From: Nitrospinaceae bacterium
GTDB lineage: Bacteria > Nitrospinota > Nitrospinia > Nitrospinales > VA-1
Assembly (NCBI GenBank): GCA_029261655.1
Contig: JAJDAY010000008.1
Location: 62,001 to 126,000, forward strand
Reading direction: 5' to 3'
DNA length: 64,000 nt
A program made the translations under genes and the position numbers. Each line of letters begins with the position of its first letter. Positions within the stretch are counted from its first letter, which is position 1. The notes under the pieces were generated by a model. That model saw nothing but the letters and a program-made list of their open reading frames with translations. It was not told where the DNA came from and made no database searches. Below are positions 36,297-46,262 of the stretch, piece by piece.

Positions 36297-37361
36297 ATGA
36301 AATCCCCCGTCCAATTCGACAACGACTGGCTTTGCCGGTCCCTACAATCAATCGCAGGCGCGCCTGTCAGCGAAATCGTCTGTTCGCCCCTGCAAGGGGA
36401 TGCCTCGGACAGAAAATACTATCGGGTCTCCTTTCGGGCAGGCGAATCTTGCGAACCGCCTAAATCCATGATACTCATGCAGTTACAGGAACCGCTTCCA
36501 GGCTCTGAAAACGACTTCACCCGGATTTTGAAGTTTCTGAGAACTCTGGAATTACCCGTCCCGGAATTATTTCATTATCATTCTGAGAAGGGGCTGTTAT
36601 TTCTTGAAGACCTGGGCGGCCACACTCTGGAGGACTGGATTCGGGATCACCCTGAGGATAAGGAAATGTATTACCGAAAGGCGGTGGATTTACTGGCCGG
36701 GCTTCATCACCGTGCAACAAAAAATATTTCCGTCGATTGCCCGGCTTTTCATCTTTTTTTCGATACCGAAAAACTGATGTGGGAACTGGACTTCATGATG
36801 GAGCATTATGTGAAAGGCCTGCACCAATCGAACCTGAACGATCAGCAGATTTCTGAGATCCGAGGTCATTTCCTTTCCATTTGCAAGACCCTGGCAGAGC
36901 AGGAACCCGTTTTCACCCACCGGGATTTCCACTCCCGAAATTTAATGGCAAAAAACGGCAATCTCATCCTTCTGGATTTTCAAGACGCCCGTATGGGTCC
37001 CTGCCAATACGACCTGGTGTCTTTACTGAAAGATTCCTACCTCTCACTGGATGACAAATTCAGAAACGAGCTGATAGAACAATACATCCTGTTGAAGGAG
37101 AACGCGGAGAACCGGCCTGTTGACCGGCGGGAGTTTCAACGGGTTTTTGATTTGATGTCCATTCAGCGAAACTTAAAAGCGGTGGGGACCTTTGCCTTTC
37201 AAGCCGTGAACAAGGGAAACCAGCGCTACCTTGAATATATTCCCAGAACTTTGGCGTATGTCCGGCAGGCCCTGGAAACACAGCCGGACCTTAAAGCCTT
37301 GGGAACAACTCTGGTCAAATATCTTCCCGGATTGTCCTCCGAAAACAGAAAAGGAAACTGA
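36297..37361 (+). CDS. Aminoglycoside-phosphotransferase fold kinase (AmgK-like)
   Basis: This 354-residue protein has the APH fold: an N-terminal lobe (GDASDRKYYRV), the catalytic loop FTHRDFHSRNLM (about residue 205) and the metal-binding LLDFQDARMGPCQYDLVSLL. The closest named group by these motifs is AmgK/cell-wall phosphotransferases, which phosphorylate N-acetylmuramate or N-acetylglucosamine for peptidoglycan recycling. No MurU gene is next to it, so the substrate is inferred only. It is followed 7 bp later by lptG. Confidence 0.8.
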   Translation: MKSPVQFDNDWLCRSLQSIAGAPVSEIVCSPLQGDASDRKYYRVSFRAGESCEPPKSMILMQLQEPLPGSENDFTRILKFLRTLELPVPELFHYHSEKGLLFLEDLGGHTLEDWIRDHPEDKEMYYRKAVDLLAGLHHRATKNISVDCPAFHLFFDTEKLMWELDFMMEHYVKGLHQSNLNDQQISEIRGHFLSICKTLAEQEPVFTHRDFHSRNLMAKNGNLILLDFQDARMGPCQYDLVSLLKDSYLSLDDKFRNELIEQYILLKENAENRPVDRREFQRVFDLMSIQRNLKAVGTFAFQAVNKGNQRYLEYIPRTLAYVRQALETQPDLKALGTTLVKYLPGLSSENRKGN

Positions 37362-37368
37362 ATCGTCC

Positions 37369-38475
37369 ATGCTTCTCAGGTGGTATACGTTAAAAACTTT
37401 TTTTTCATTTTACCTGGCATCCACCGGGGGGTTTGTGGGCCTCTTTTTACTCGGGGATTTTTTTGACCGGGTGGATGATTTTCTCAGCAAGGGCACGCCC
37501 CTCTCGAGTTTATTGCTCTATTATGTTTACAAAATTCCGTTCATCCTGTTTTACATGGCCCCGCAATCGGTTCTATTGGCAACCGTCCTCGCCATTTCTT
37601 CCCTGTCCAAAACCAATGAGATCATCGCCATGAAAGCCTGCGGGGTCAGTATCACCCGCATCACTCTTCCCATCATAGGCGCTTCTCTTATCATCGCCCT
37701 ACTGGTCCTCGCTAACAGTGAATTCATCTCGCCCACCACCAGCCAGCGCATGAACCACATTTATTATGTTGAAGTCCGCAAAGGAACCAGCTTCAAAGGC
37801 ATTGAAACCAGCAATGTCTGGTACAAATCCCAAACCGGAGCGATCTGGAATGTTGCAGAGTATGACCCCGATGAATTGACCCTGGAGACCATCAGTATTT
37901 ATTTCACAACCAACAACAATCTGGGGATCGCGACAAGAGTCGATGCCGAAAAAGCGGTTTGGGTCGATCAGCAATGGGTATTTATGAATGGAACGATTCG
38001 GACCTTCGGCCCTGACGGCCTGGAAAAAACAGAATTTTTCGAGAAAAAATCATTCATTGTCCCTGAAATTCCTTCCGACTTTATCACCTATAGAAGGCGC
38101 CCGGAAGAAATGAGCCTGAGATACATGTATGAGGAAATTCTGGAACAGCAATCGGAAGGAAAAGACGTTGCCGGAAAATGGCTGGACCTGAACTACCGGC
38201 TGTCTTACCCCTTCATTGGCGTTGTGCTGGCTTTGATCGGCATCCCCCTTTCCCTGCGGTCCAGCCGTCAGGGAGGGCTGTTGTTTTCCGTTGCCGTCAA
38301 CCTTGCCATCGGGGTCACATTTTCTTTTTTCTACGCGATGTGCGTTTCCATGGGACGGGGAGGAACCTTTGACCCTGTCTTCGCCACCTGGGGTCCGGTC
38401 GTGCTTTTCACGGCGATCGGTTTTTATCTCCTGCTCAGCATAGACAGTGAAAAACCGTTGCCTTTTTCCGAATGA
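37369..38475 (+). CDS. lptG: LPS export permease LptG/LptF family
   Basis: This 368-residue YjgP/YjgQ family protein starts at ATG 37369; the frame is open further left but overlaps the kinase gene. It has a pair of N-terminal spans (FFSFYLASTGGFVGLFLLGDFFDRVDD is the family opening), a periplasmic beta-jellyroll (VWYKSQTGAIWNVAEYD onwards) and C-terminal spans with the IGIPLSLRSSRQGG motif. It works with LptF and LptB to move LPS to the outer membrane. The length and the C-terminal motif suit LptG slightly better than LptF. It overlaps ppx by 4 nt. Confidence 0.85.
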   Translation: MLLRWYTLKTFFSFYLASTGGFVGLFLLGDFFDRVDDFLSKGTPLSSLLLYYVYKIPFILFYMAPQSVLLATVLAISSLSKTNEIIAMKACGVSITRITLPIIGASLIIALLVLANSEFISPTTSQRMNHIYYVEVRKGTSFKGIETSNVWYKSQTGAIWNVAEYDPDELTLETISIYFTTNNNLGIATRVDAEKAVWVDQQWVFMNGTIRTFGPDGLEKTEFFEKKSFIVPEIPSDFITYRRRPEEMSLRYMYEEILEQQSEGKDVAGKWLDLNYRLSYPFIGVVLALIGIPLSLRSSRQGGLLFSVAVNLAIGVTFSFFYAMCVSMGRGGTFDPVFATWGPVVLFTAIGFYLLLSIDSEKPLPFSE

Positions 38476-39398
38476 AAAAATTTGCCTCGATCGACATTGG
38501 GTCCAACACGGTGAGACTGCTGATCCTGGAGTCCCAGGGTCAGGGAGACTTCCGTGAAATCGACTCCGTCCGCAGAATCACCAGGCTCGGTCAAGGCATG
38601 GACACAAAAAAACGTCTGGACCCAGGACCGATGGAAAACACGCTCGCTGTTTTGGAGGAATTCAGAAGGACTTGCTCAAATTACGGGGAAATTCCCATTC
38701 GCGCGGTCGCGACCAGCGCCGTCCGGGAAGCGGAAAACAGGGAAGATTTTATCCAGAAGGCCAGAGAACGCGCCCGAATCGACATCGAAATCATTCCCTG
38801 GGAAGAAGAAGCCCAACTCACGCTTAAGGGAGTGTTCTGGAAAATTCCCCACCAAAACCGCAATATCCTGACCTTCGACATTGGCGGGGGCAGTACCGAG
38901 TTCATCTTATCCAAAGGCGACCGGGTGATTGGCAAGGCCGGCACGGCGCTTGGAACCGTGCGGCTGACAGAGAAGTTTATCTCCCGGCATCCTGTTCCGC
39001 ATGAGGATTATGAGAACCTGACCCGTCATATCCAATCGGAACTGGCTTGGGTCCAAAAAAGTCTATCGGCCTTTCGCCCTGAAATTGCCATCGGTACAGC
39101 GGGAACCGTGACCACTCTGGCGGCGCTGGACCATAATATCTATCCTTACGACCCCCTCAAAGTTCACTCCCTGTCTTTGCCCATTGAAAATATCCAGAAA
39201 ATTCAAGACGACCTGAAAGTCAGGTCTCTTGCGGAAAGACTTCAACTAAAACCCCTGGAACCGGGCCGGGAAGACCTGATCATCGCCGGAAACGCCATTG
39301 TCCTGGAAACACTTCACGCATTCGGATGTCCCTCTCTTCTGGTCAGCGAGTACAGTCTTCGGGAGGGAATCATTCTGAAAGCTCTCGAAGCCTCTTGA
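38472..39398 (+). CDS. Ppx/GppA family exopolyphosphatase
   Basis: This 308-residue protein has the two-lobed ASKHA phosphatase fold: ASIDIGSNTVRLLI at the N-terminus, RAVATSAVREAENR, the second phosphate loop FDIGGGSTEFI (about residue 136) and GTAGTVTTLAAL (about residue 212). It is the short, catalytic-core version without the extra C-terminal domains of E. coli Ppx. It hydrolyses polyphosphate and/or pppGpp. Its ATG overlaps the lptG stop. Confidence 0.9.
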   Translation: MKKFASIDIGSNTVRLLILESQGQGDFREIDSVRRITRLGQGMDTKKRLDPGPMENTLAVLEEFRRTCSNYGEIPIRAVATSAVREAENREDFIQKARERARIDIEIIPWEEEAQLTLKGVFWKIPHQNRNILTFDIGGGSTEFILSKGDRVIGKAGTALGTVRLTEKFISRHPVPHEDYENLTRHIQSELAWVQKSLSAFRPEIAIGTAGTVTTLAALDHNIYPYDPLKVHSLSLPIENIQKIQDDLKVRSLAERLQLKPLEPGREDLIIAGNAIVLETLHAFGCPSLLVSEYSLREGIILKALEAS

Positions 39399-39421
39399 GA
39401 GAAAGTTCTTGTTTTAACCCG

Positions 39422-39449
39422 GCGGGGATAGAGTTTGACTTCCCCCCGC
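39422..39449 (+). terminator. Possible terminator hairpin after ppx
   Basis: GCGGGGA pairs with TCCCCCCGC across a 12-nt loop between the ppx stop and ilvB. A T-run (39459-39465) comes 9 nt after the stem, so it is a weak intrinsic terminator at best. Confidence 0.35.
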
Positions 39450-39473
39450 AATTCAGTTATTTTTTAAAGCAAT

Positions 39474-41270
39474 ATGAAAACTAAAACAACCAAAGCGAAA
39501 AAACCAAGCGGGAAATCCAGGCCCACGGCTGAAAACCGCATCATGAAAGGACGGGACATCATTGTCCGGGCTCTGGAACTTGCGGGAGTTGAAGTCATTT
39601 TTGGCTATCCCGGCGGAACTTCCATGGAAATCCACCAGGGTTTGACTTTGAGCAAACAGATCCGTATGGTTTTGCCCCGCCACGAGCAGGGAGGCGCTTT
39701 TGCCGCCGGCGGATATTCCAGAAGCACTGGCAAAGTGGGCGTGTGCATGGCGACATCCGGCCCAGGAGCGGTCAACCTCTTGACCGGTATTATCGATGCT
39801 AAAATGGATTCCATTCCTCTGGTCGCCATCACCGGACAGGTTCCGTCCACCGTGTTGGGCAGCGACGCTTTCCAGGAAACGGACATCGTCGGCGCCACCT
39901 TCCCGCTGGTGAAGCACAGCTACCTGGTTCAGAATATCAACGACATCCCGAAAGTGATTCAGGAAGCTTTCATCATTGCCAAAACCGGACGACCGGGGCC
40001 GGTGCTGATAGACATTCCTAAAAATATTCAACAACAGGAAACCATACCCGACTTTGACATAAAATTTGATTGCCCAAGCTACAAGCCCAATTTACAGCCC
40101 TCGTCCATGCAGATCAAAAAAGCCATGCATGCGATCAAGGAAGCCAGGCGACCGATCATTTACGCAGGCGGCGGCATCATTGTTTCCGGCGCTTCCAAAG
40201 AGTTGCGGGCTTTTGTCAAAAAAACCGGAATCCCGATCACCACCACCGTCATGGGCCTTGGGGCCTACCCTTCCGAGGGTCCGCTTTCCCTTCGGATGCT
40301 GGGCATGCACGGCGCCGTCTATGCCAATATCGCCATCAACCATGCCGACCTGGTGATCGCCCTTGGCGTTCGCTTTGACGACCGGGTGACCGGAAAGCTG
40401 GCGGAATTCTGCAAAGATGCCAAAATCATTCAGGTGGATATCGACCCCTCGGAAATAAATAAAAACCGGATCGTGGACATTCCCATTCAAGGCGACGTCA
40501 AACGCGCCCTGACCAAAATGAATGATCTTGCGGAACCGAATCAAGACATCAAACCGTGGATCAAACAAGTTCAGGGCTGGAAAAAGGAATTCCCTTTAAA
40601 GTATGACTTAAATAAAACACATATCGTCCCTCAACATGTGATCGTTGAATTGAACAAATACGCCGAGCAAAACGCCATCGTGTCTGTGGGTGTGGGACAG
40701 CACCAGATGTGGGCGGCGCAATTCTGGAATTTTGAAGAACCCCTCAACTGGCTGTGCTCATCCGGCCTCGGGGCAATGGGGTTTGGCCTGCCCGCGGCCA
40801 TGGGCGCCCAGGTCGCCCACCCCGACAAACAGGTCATCAACATCGAAGGGGACGGCAGTTTTCTCATGAACATTCAGGAACTGCAAACCCTGAAAATCGA
40901 AAAAATCCCCGTCAAAAATGTCGTCCTGAATAACGCCCATTTAGGCATGGTAGCGCAATGGGAAGACCGTTTTTATAAATCCCTGCGCGGTCACACTTTT
41001 TTAGGAGACGCTCATTTCGCGGAAATCGCCCGTGCGTTCGGCATCAAATCGGAAAGCATCAGCAAGCCGGAAGAAGTCGCGCCCGCGTTAAAACGCATGC
41101 TGAAACACAAGGGGCCTTACGTTCTGGATGTAAAATATCCTTACAATGACAAGAGCATGGGACACGTCATGCCGATGATTCCCTCCAATCACACTTATCT
41201 GGACACCTTCCTGGACGAGAAACACACCCTCCGACAGTATTGGGAAAAGCTGGGTGTTGTTCCGAAATAA
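39474..41270 (+). CDS. ilvB: Acetolactate synthase large subunit
   Basis: This 598-residue ThDP enzyme has a basic N-terminal extension of about 24 residues. The ThDP Glu lies in RHEQGGAFAAGGY, then GVCMATSGPGAVNLLTG, the FAD-contacting QVPSTVLGSDAFQE, a middle domain, and the ThDP/Mg motif GDGSFLMNIQEL with NNAHLGMVAQW. It makes acetolactate from pyruvate for valine and leucine. No regulatory subunit gene (ilvN/ilvH) follows, which is unusual for the biosynthetic enzyme; that subunit may be elsewhere. Confidence 0.9.
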   Translation: MKTKTTKAKKPSGKSRPTAENRIMKGRDIIVRALELAGVEVIFGYPGGTSMEIHQGLTLSKQIRMVLPRHEQGGAFAAGGYSRSTGKVGVCMATSGPGAVNLLTGIIDAKMDSIPLVAITGQVPSTVLGSDAFQETDIVGATFPLVKHSYLVQNINDIPKVIQEAFIIAKTGRPGPVLIDIPKNIQQQETIPDFDIKFDCPSYKPNLQPSSMQIKKAMHAIKEARRPIIYAGGGIIVSGASKELRAFVKKTGIPITTTVMGLGAYPSEGPLSLRMLGMHGAVYANIAINHADLVIALGVRFDDRVTGKLAEFCKDAKIIQVDIDPSEINKNRIVDIPIQGDVKRALTKMNDLAEPNQDIKPWIKQVQGWKKEFPLKYDLNKTHIVPQHVIVELNKYAEQNAIVSVGVGQHQMWAAQFWNFEEPLNWLCSSGLGAMGFGLPAAMGAQVAHPDKQVINIEGDGSFLMNIQELQTLKIEKIPVKNVVLNNAHLGMVAQWEDRFYKSLRGHTFLGDAHFAEIARAFGIKSESISKPEEVAPALKRMLKHKGPYVLDVKYPYNDKSMGHVMPMIPSNHTYLDTFLDEKHTLRQYWEKLGVVPK

Positions 41271-41302
41271 AATTTCCCGGACCCTTACCGACCGGGGAAA
41301 TT
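41271..41302. terminator. Hairpin after ilvB
   Basis: AATTTCCC-GG and CC-GGGGAAATT pair with one bulge directly after the ilvB stop codon. A T-rich tail is lacking, so its role as terminator is uncertain. Confidence 0.35.
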
Positions 41303-41518
41303 CCATGCCCCAGATTTTCTGTTGGCGGGTCGAGTTTTTTTGCCCGCAGGAAAAAAGCTCCTGTTTTCCCTGAATTCCAGTTACGATGTGTTGAAATTTT
41401 CCCGAAATTTCCAACCTCACCCGGATGCAGAAAGTTTATATTGCAATGGCAATAGGGAATTCGCAAACAAAAGCCCACGCGTTTTTTGCGATGAAAAAAA
41501 TATTCTCGCTCCCGACTC

Positions 41519-43201
41519 ATGGACAACGGTGTGACTGACGCCAAACCCCGACTCCTTCTTTGGGGTCCCGCGTTGATTGCCCTGCTTTTTTATTTTTGGA
41601 GCGCGTTCCAGCATGACCTCTCAGAAAAAGAAGCTCGGGAAGGAGTCCCCATCGTAAATATGATGCGTGGGGAAAGCATCTGGCTTCCAAAAATCAACGA
41701 CGACAGATACCGCACCAAACCGCCGATGTTCTACTGGACCGGTCTCATCGTGTCCAAAGTGTGGGGGACAGCGGATAAAATTTCCCTGCGACTGCCGTCC
41801 GTCCTGGCCGGGGCGGGCGCCGTCTTCTTGACCACCCTGCTCGGGTTCTGGCTTTTTTCCCCGGCGACAGGCGCGCTCGCGGGCGGTATCACCGCGACTT
41901 CCCTGCAATTCTCGTTTCTAGGCACTCATGCCCGAATTGACATGCTGTTTACTTTTTTCATCCTTCTGGCGTGGACGGCTTTTTGGAGAATGATGCATGA
42001 CAAAGACGCAAAAATCCGCGCACGTTTTTCCTGGCTCGCCGCCACTGCATTGGGTTTCGCCTTTTTGACCAAAGGCCCTCTGGGGCTGATCTTTCCACTA
42101 CTCGCTTTGTTCATTTATTCCCGGATAGCCAAAGTCAGAATTCCCTGGGCGAGGCTTTTTCTGGTTCCTCTCGCCATGACCGCGCTTTGGGCGATTGAAG
42201 GAAGCATTGAAGGGGGAGACGAATTCACGGCGATGATTTACCGGGAAACCGTCGGACGAATCACAAACGACCCGACGATTGGATACCACAATAAACCTTT
42301 TTATTTTTATTTCATTCTCATCGCTTACGGATTTCTTCCCTGGAGTTTCTTTTTGCCCGTCGTTCTATGGCAGGGGTTAGTGGTCCATCGGAAAGATCTG
42401 CGTTGGGTTTTTCCCGCCGTGGCAATGGCGACCCTGTTTATTTTCCTGTCGTTCATCTCCGGCAAACGGGGTGCTTATCTCCTTCCCATGTTTCCCATGG
42501 CCGCGTTGTTGGTCGCCCATGGGATATCCGTTGCCATGAATGAGGACCACCGTCTGGCTAAGGGCTGGACGGCGACCCTGGGGGCCGTCCTGGGAATTCT
42601 CATTGCACTTGCGGTCGTGCTGTTACTCACCGCGACAAACCCGGAAATACTGTCTCTCATCTACAAAATGGAATTCATTCACTATAAAGACCGCTGGATG
42701 GCCGAACGTCTTGTCCTGAATCATGCCCCGTCTGGAATCATCCTGACCTTTCTCGCCTCGACCGTTTTATGGACTGCCTGGGCGATCTGGCGGGCGTTGA
42801 AAAAAAATTCTGCGGTACACGCCAGCTATAATATTCTCGGTTTAACTTTTCTTGTCCTCCTGATTTTTAGAGGCCCCGTCGCAAATGCGGTGAACCATTA
42901 CTCCCTGAAACCCTTCGGCCAGGGGGTCGGTAAAATGGCAGGCGAAAGTCTATTGATCCACTCTGGAAAAATAAAAGAAGATCTTCTTTATTTTATTGGT
43001 CGTCCTGTGCAGGAGGAAACAACTGAAAGGGCCGTACAAATTCTCAGGGGAAACCCGGAAGCGTATTGGGTCCTCCCGTCAGAACTGGGCCAGGGAGTGA
43101 TCGCCACAAATCCTGATTTTCAAATCGTGCTTAAAACCGATGCACGGCTGAGACAACACTATCAGTTGATCAACAAAATTCCGTCCGCATTGCAAAAATA
43201 A
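41519..43201 (+). CDS. ArnT-like glycosyltransferase family 39 membrane protein
   Basis: This 560-residue protein has about ten hydrophobic spans and the PMT/ArnT layout: an early periplasmic acidic loop (SEKEAREGVPIVNMM), TKPPMFYWTGLIVSK, ARIDMLFTFFILLAW and FLTKGPLGLIFPLL, followed by a C-terminal soluble tail. Such enzymes transfer sugars from undecaprenyl phosphate to lipid A or proteins. The sugar and acceptor are unknown. No arn operon genes are adjacent. Confidence 0.85.
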   Translation: MDNGVTDAKPRLLLWGPALIALLFYFWSAFQHDLSEKEAREGVPIVNMMRGESIWLPKINDDRYRTKPPMFYWTGLIVSKVWGTADKISLRLPSVLAGAGAVFLTTLLGFWLFSPATGALAGGITATSLQFSFLGTHARIDMLFTFFILLAWTAFWRMMHDKDAKIRARFSWLAATALGFAFLTKGPLGLIFPLLALFIYSRIAKVRIPWARLFLVPLAMTALWAIEGSIEGGDEFTAMIYRETVGRITNDPTIGYHNKPFYFYFILIAYGFLPWSFFLPVVLWQGLVVHRKDLRWVFPAVAMATLFIFLSFISGKRGAYLLPMFPMAALLVAHGISVAMNEDHRLAKGWTATLGAVLGILIALAVVLLLTATNPEILSLIYKMEFIHYKDRWMAERLVLNHAPSGIILTFLASTVLWTAWAIWRALKKNSAVHASYNILGLTFLVLLIFRGPVANAVNHYSLKPFGQGVGKMAGESLLIHSGKIKEDLLYFIGRPVQEETTERAVQILRGNPEAYWVLPSELGQGVIATNPDFQIVLKTDARLRQHYQLINKIPSALQK

Positions 43202-43251
43202 AACCGTGTCTATACGGGACGAACCTTTGAAACATTCAGAGCGGTTTGTCT

Positions 43252-44169
43252 TCAGGAGCCTTCCTTAAGACTGAGCTCTAAATAAGTGCGTTCGATATTG
43301 CCGTCGATTCTTTCGGCCTTGCCAAAGTTTTTATATTTTTCCTTCAGCACAGGATGCAGCGTTTCTTTGGCTTTCTGCAAGGAAGCCCCATCATTGATCT
43401 GCCCCTGGACAAGGCTTCTCAAGTTCAGCAGATAATGTTTCATGGCGATGATGAGCGGCTTGCCACCCACATCCCCGTGACCGGGAATCACCATTTCGAC
43501 ATCCTGATCTTCCATGTAATGCAGAGCGTCGATCCATTCCGAGACGTAGCCGTCCCCCATATAGGGAAACTGGCCGTTGAATATGAGATCGCCCGCGATC
43601 ACGGCTTTCAATTCCTTTAGATGAATGAACAAATCTCCATTGGTGTGCCCACGGCGATGGATCAACTGCAAGTGATATTCCCCGGCGTACACTTCCATGC
43701 GTTTTTCAAACACCATATTGGGTGGCGTCACCGTGACTTCGTCCAGCCCCTCTATTTTAAAACTTTTGAACCTGTCCAGATGGTCTTTACCTGCCGACCC
43801 TGTAAGGGCGCGTCTCACATTTTTATGAGCGATGATGGTTTTACTTCCACGAAACACCTGGTTGCCGAAAGTATGATCGCCATGGTAATGCGTGTTGATT
43901 GTGTACAGGATGGGCAGTTGGGTGTGCTTGCGTATCTCTGCCATGACCTTTTTTGCTTCCATGGGGCTCACCCGGGTATCGACCACGATCACCCCTTCTT
44001 TGGTAATAATGAAGGTGCTGTTGGAATCGCTTCCCTCTCCGTGCACGATGGTAAAAACATTCGGAAACACTTCTACGGTTTTGGCCAGGACCTGAGTCCC
44101 TGCAAAAACATTCAACAACCCTGCGACCACCCACACTGAAACGATGAACTGCAATTTTTTTCTGACCAT
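43252..44169 (-). CDS. Secreted MBL-fold metallo-hydrolase
   Basis: Starting at ATG 44169, after GAGAG, gives 305 residues with a signal peptide ending QVLAK; an in-frame ATG at 44265 would bury it. The metal motif THYHGDHTFGN (about residue 90) is the HxHxDH signature, with later ligands in HRRGHTNGD, AGDLIFNGQ and PGHGD. The PMEAKK and FGNQVF segments resemble the quinoprotein-associated/SoxH-like MBL group. Its substrate is unknown. It is divergent from sspB. Confidence 0.85.
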   Translation of the reverse strand: MVRKKLQFIVSVWVVAGLLNVFAGTQVLAKTVEVFPNVFTIVHGEGSDSNSTFIITKEGVIVVDTRVSPMEAKKVMAEIRKHTQLPILYTINTHYHGDHTFGNQVFRGSKTIIAHKNVRRALTGSAGKDHLDRFKSFKIEGLDEVTVTPPNMVFEKRMEVYAGEYHLQLIHRRGHTNGDLFIHLKELKAVIAGDLIFNGQFPYMGDGYVSEWIDALHYMEDQDVEMVIPGHGDVGGKPLIIAMKHYLLNLRSLVQGQINDGASLQKAKETLHPVLKEKYKNFGKAERIDGNIERTYLELSLKEGS

Positions 44170-44291
44170 TATCAACTCTCTCGACAAAAAATTAATATCC
44201 GAACAAACTCTACTAATATGGGCCTGAGTAACAGGCCGACCACGAAGGAACACCGCTTTTTTCAATGTTGTTTTTATGATATCTTAGCCGT

Positions 44292-44825
44292 ATGGAAGAT
44301 GAAAACAAGAACAAATACGACTTCCTGCTGAGTTTGCTCAGTAATGGCGACGCAATGATATGCTTGGATGCCCGTCTTCCCGAAGTCGATGTTCCCAGAG
44401 ACCACAAGGACAATCCATCGCTCAACCTGATACTCAATCTGAATTTCCGACGGCCTCTGGATGTCCAGATGGAGGGCGTTTACGTCACCCTGGCCTTCCA
44501 GGGACGGCCCCACCCCTGCGTGATCCCTTTCGAGGCGGTGTGGGCCATTTTTGAACCCGCCCTGAAAAATGGGCAGGTGTGGGAGGAAAGTATTCCGGCG
44601 GATATCGATCTTGAGGAACATTTAACCAGTCAGGCGCGAATTCAAAAAAAAGGGTTGAACCCCAACCAGAAAGCGTCGTCCGACGCGAGCAAATCCGCCC
44701 CTGCGGGAGGTATGCCGAAATCCGGGAAAAAATCGCCCAAAATCCTGACCGGGAGCAAAAAAGCGGATTCCGATCAAACCCCCAGGCCCAAAAAAGACCG
44801 TAGCCATTTGCGGGTCATTAAATAA
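44292..44825 (+). CDS. sspB: ClpXP adaptor SspB-like protein
   Basis: This 177-residue protein has an SspB-type N-terminal domain: KYDFLLSLLSNGDAMICLDA, then the VTLAFQGRPHPCVIPFEAVWAIF core. The domain binds ssrA-tagged or other substrates. The C-terminus is a long Lys/Ser-rich flexible tail ending in a short basic segment (RSHLRVIK), as in SspB proteins that dock on ClpX. It therefore probably delivers proteins to ClpXP. Confidence 0.82.
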   Translation: MEDENKNKYDFLLSLLSNGDAMICLDARLPEVDVPRDHKDNPSLNLILNLNFRRPLDVQMEGVYVTLAFQGRPHPCVIPFEAVWAIFEPALKNGQVWEESIPADIDLEEHLTSQARIQKKGLNPNQKASSDASKSAPAGGMPKSGKKSPKILTGSKKADSDQTPRPKKDRSHLRVIK

Positions 44826-45008
44826 GCCGCTCAATCGACTTTCCGTCGGCAGGCGATATCCGCTCATTACAGCCGTTACTTCACAGAATTCCGTTTTTTT
44901 TGAGTGCCCTTCAGGAAGAAATGGCAAATTTTCCTTTTACAAAGGCTGGAGGATAGATTAAACTTTTTTCCTGCGTTTAAGTTGCAATTAGCGATCTAAA
45001 CCCATAAT

Positions 45009-45085
45009 GGTGGGCGTAGCTCAGTTGGTAGAGTCCTGGAATGTGGCTCCAGATGTCGCGGGTTCGAGCCCCGTCGCTCACCCCA
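45009..45085 (+). tRNA. tRNA-His (GTG)
   Basis: The acceptor GTGGGCG pairs with CGCTCAC (one G-U). Position 45009 provides the G-1 typical of tRNA-His, opposite discriminator C at 45082. The anticodon stem CTGGA/TCCAG holds loop ATGTGGC with anticodon GTG. The T arm has GTTCGAG. CCA is encoded. Confidence 0.95.
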
Positions 45086-45102
45086 TTTATTTTTATATTA
45101 GC

Positions 45103-45176
<74 letters not shown>

Positions 45177-45385
45177 CTCCTTACCGGGCGAACTCCTACG
45201 TGGAAGGCGAATTTGCTCACGACGGGCAAGGCCCCTTCAGTCAGGTTTGGGTTTTTAGGTCCAGACACACTCGCTTCCCTGAGGGGAAGGGGAAGAAATT
45301 GTTATATTAAAAATTGTGGGAGATGATGTCCAAAATCCTCTCCCGATTTATTATTTATAAGCTTTAAAGTCCAACGGAGGAATCC

Positions 45386-46123
45386 ATGCAAACCAGGAAA
45401 ATAAAACCTATCTTAGTGACCGCTTTTTCAATACTGCTGACAATATTTTTCTGCTCCACTTCCATGGCCGCGGTTTCCGGCACCGACAGCAAGGGAAGTT
45501 ACACTCATGGCGAGAGCAAAGAAGAAGGCAGTAAAAGCAAGGGTCCTGAATCAACGAGCTCTGATGAAAGCACCCCAAAAAAGGGTGAGGGCAGTGGCTC
45601 CAAAGCCACCCTCCACAAGGGTGACTATAGCCACGGCAAAAAAGGCCACGGACACAAGTCATACGCACCTTCCAGACATGGCTACACACACAAAGGCAAA
45701 GAAGGTAGCGGGAGCAAGAAATATTCACATGGATCTCCCCATAAGAGATCTCACTCAGCCCACAAAGATTCCGGCCACAGCGGCTCGCACCATTCCGGGA
45801 AATCTCCATTCAAACATGTATTGTGTTTTACAAAAAAATTAGGTTTGACGGAAGATCAGGTCGCAAAAATCAAAGCCCACGAATTTGAATTCAAAAAGAT
45901 GAAAATCCAAAGGAAGGCGGATCATGCGATCGCCCATATGGAACTGGACCGGTTAGCCCATTCGGACACCATTGACGAGGCGGGAATGCGGGCCGTAGGA
46001 AACCAAATCGTCGATATCAAAACCAGAAAGATCCAGGCCATGATCGAGGCCAAGATCACGATCCTTAAAATTCTGACAGCAGAACAAAGACAAAAAGTCA
46101 GCCAAATGCATTCCAGTAAATGA
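45386..46123 (+). CDS. Secreted His/Lys/Ser-rich protein with Spy/CpxP-like C-terminal domain
   Basis: This 245-residue protein has a signal peptide (about residues 1-30, ending SMAAV). A low-complexity region of about 110 residues follows, rich in Gly, Ser, Lys and His (repeats of SHGKKGHGH and [12 protein letters not shown] type), likely able to bind metal. The C-terminal 95 residues are helical and begin with [15 protein letters not shown] and end near [12 protein letters not shown]: the LTxxQ motifs of Spy/CpxP and heavy-metal resistance proteins. The low-complexity segment is unusual for that family. A GGAGG lies before the ATG. Confidence 0.75.
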   Translation: MQTRKIKPILVTAFSILLTIFFCSTSMAAVSGTDSKGSYTHGESKEEGSKSKGPESTSSDESTPKKGEGSGSKATLHKGDYSHGKKGHGHKSYAPSRHGYTHKGKEGSGSKKYSHGSPHKRSHSAHKDSGHSGSHHSGKSPFKHVLCFTKKLGLTEDQVAKIKAHEFEFKKMKIQRKADHAIAHMELDRLAHSDTIDEAGMRAVGNQIVDIKTRKIQAMIEAKITILKILTAEQRQKVSQMHSSK

Positions 46124-46139
46124 ATCAGGCTTAAATGAA

Positions 46140-46216
<77 letters not shown>

Positions 46217-46225
46217 GCATAATCA

Positions 46226-46258
46226 ATGGGTTACGGTTCAAGCCGTAGCCCATTTTTT
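46226..46258 (+). terminator. Intrinsic terminator after tRNA-Pro
   Basis: ATGGGTTACGG pairs with CCGTAGCCCAT (11 bp, one G-U) around a 6-nt loop, followed at once by six T. This is a strong Rho-independent terminator for the tRNA transcript. Confidence 0.85.
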
Positions 46259-46262
46259 ATTT

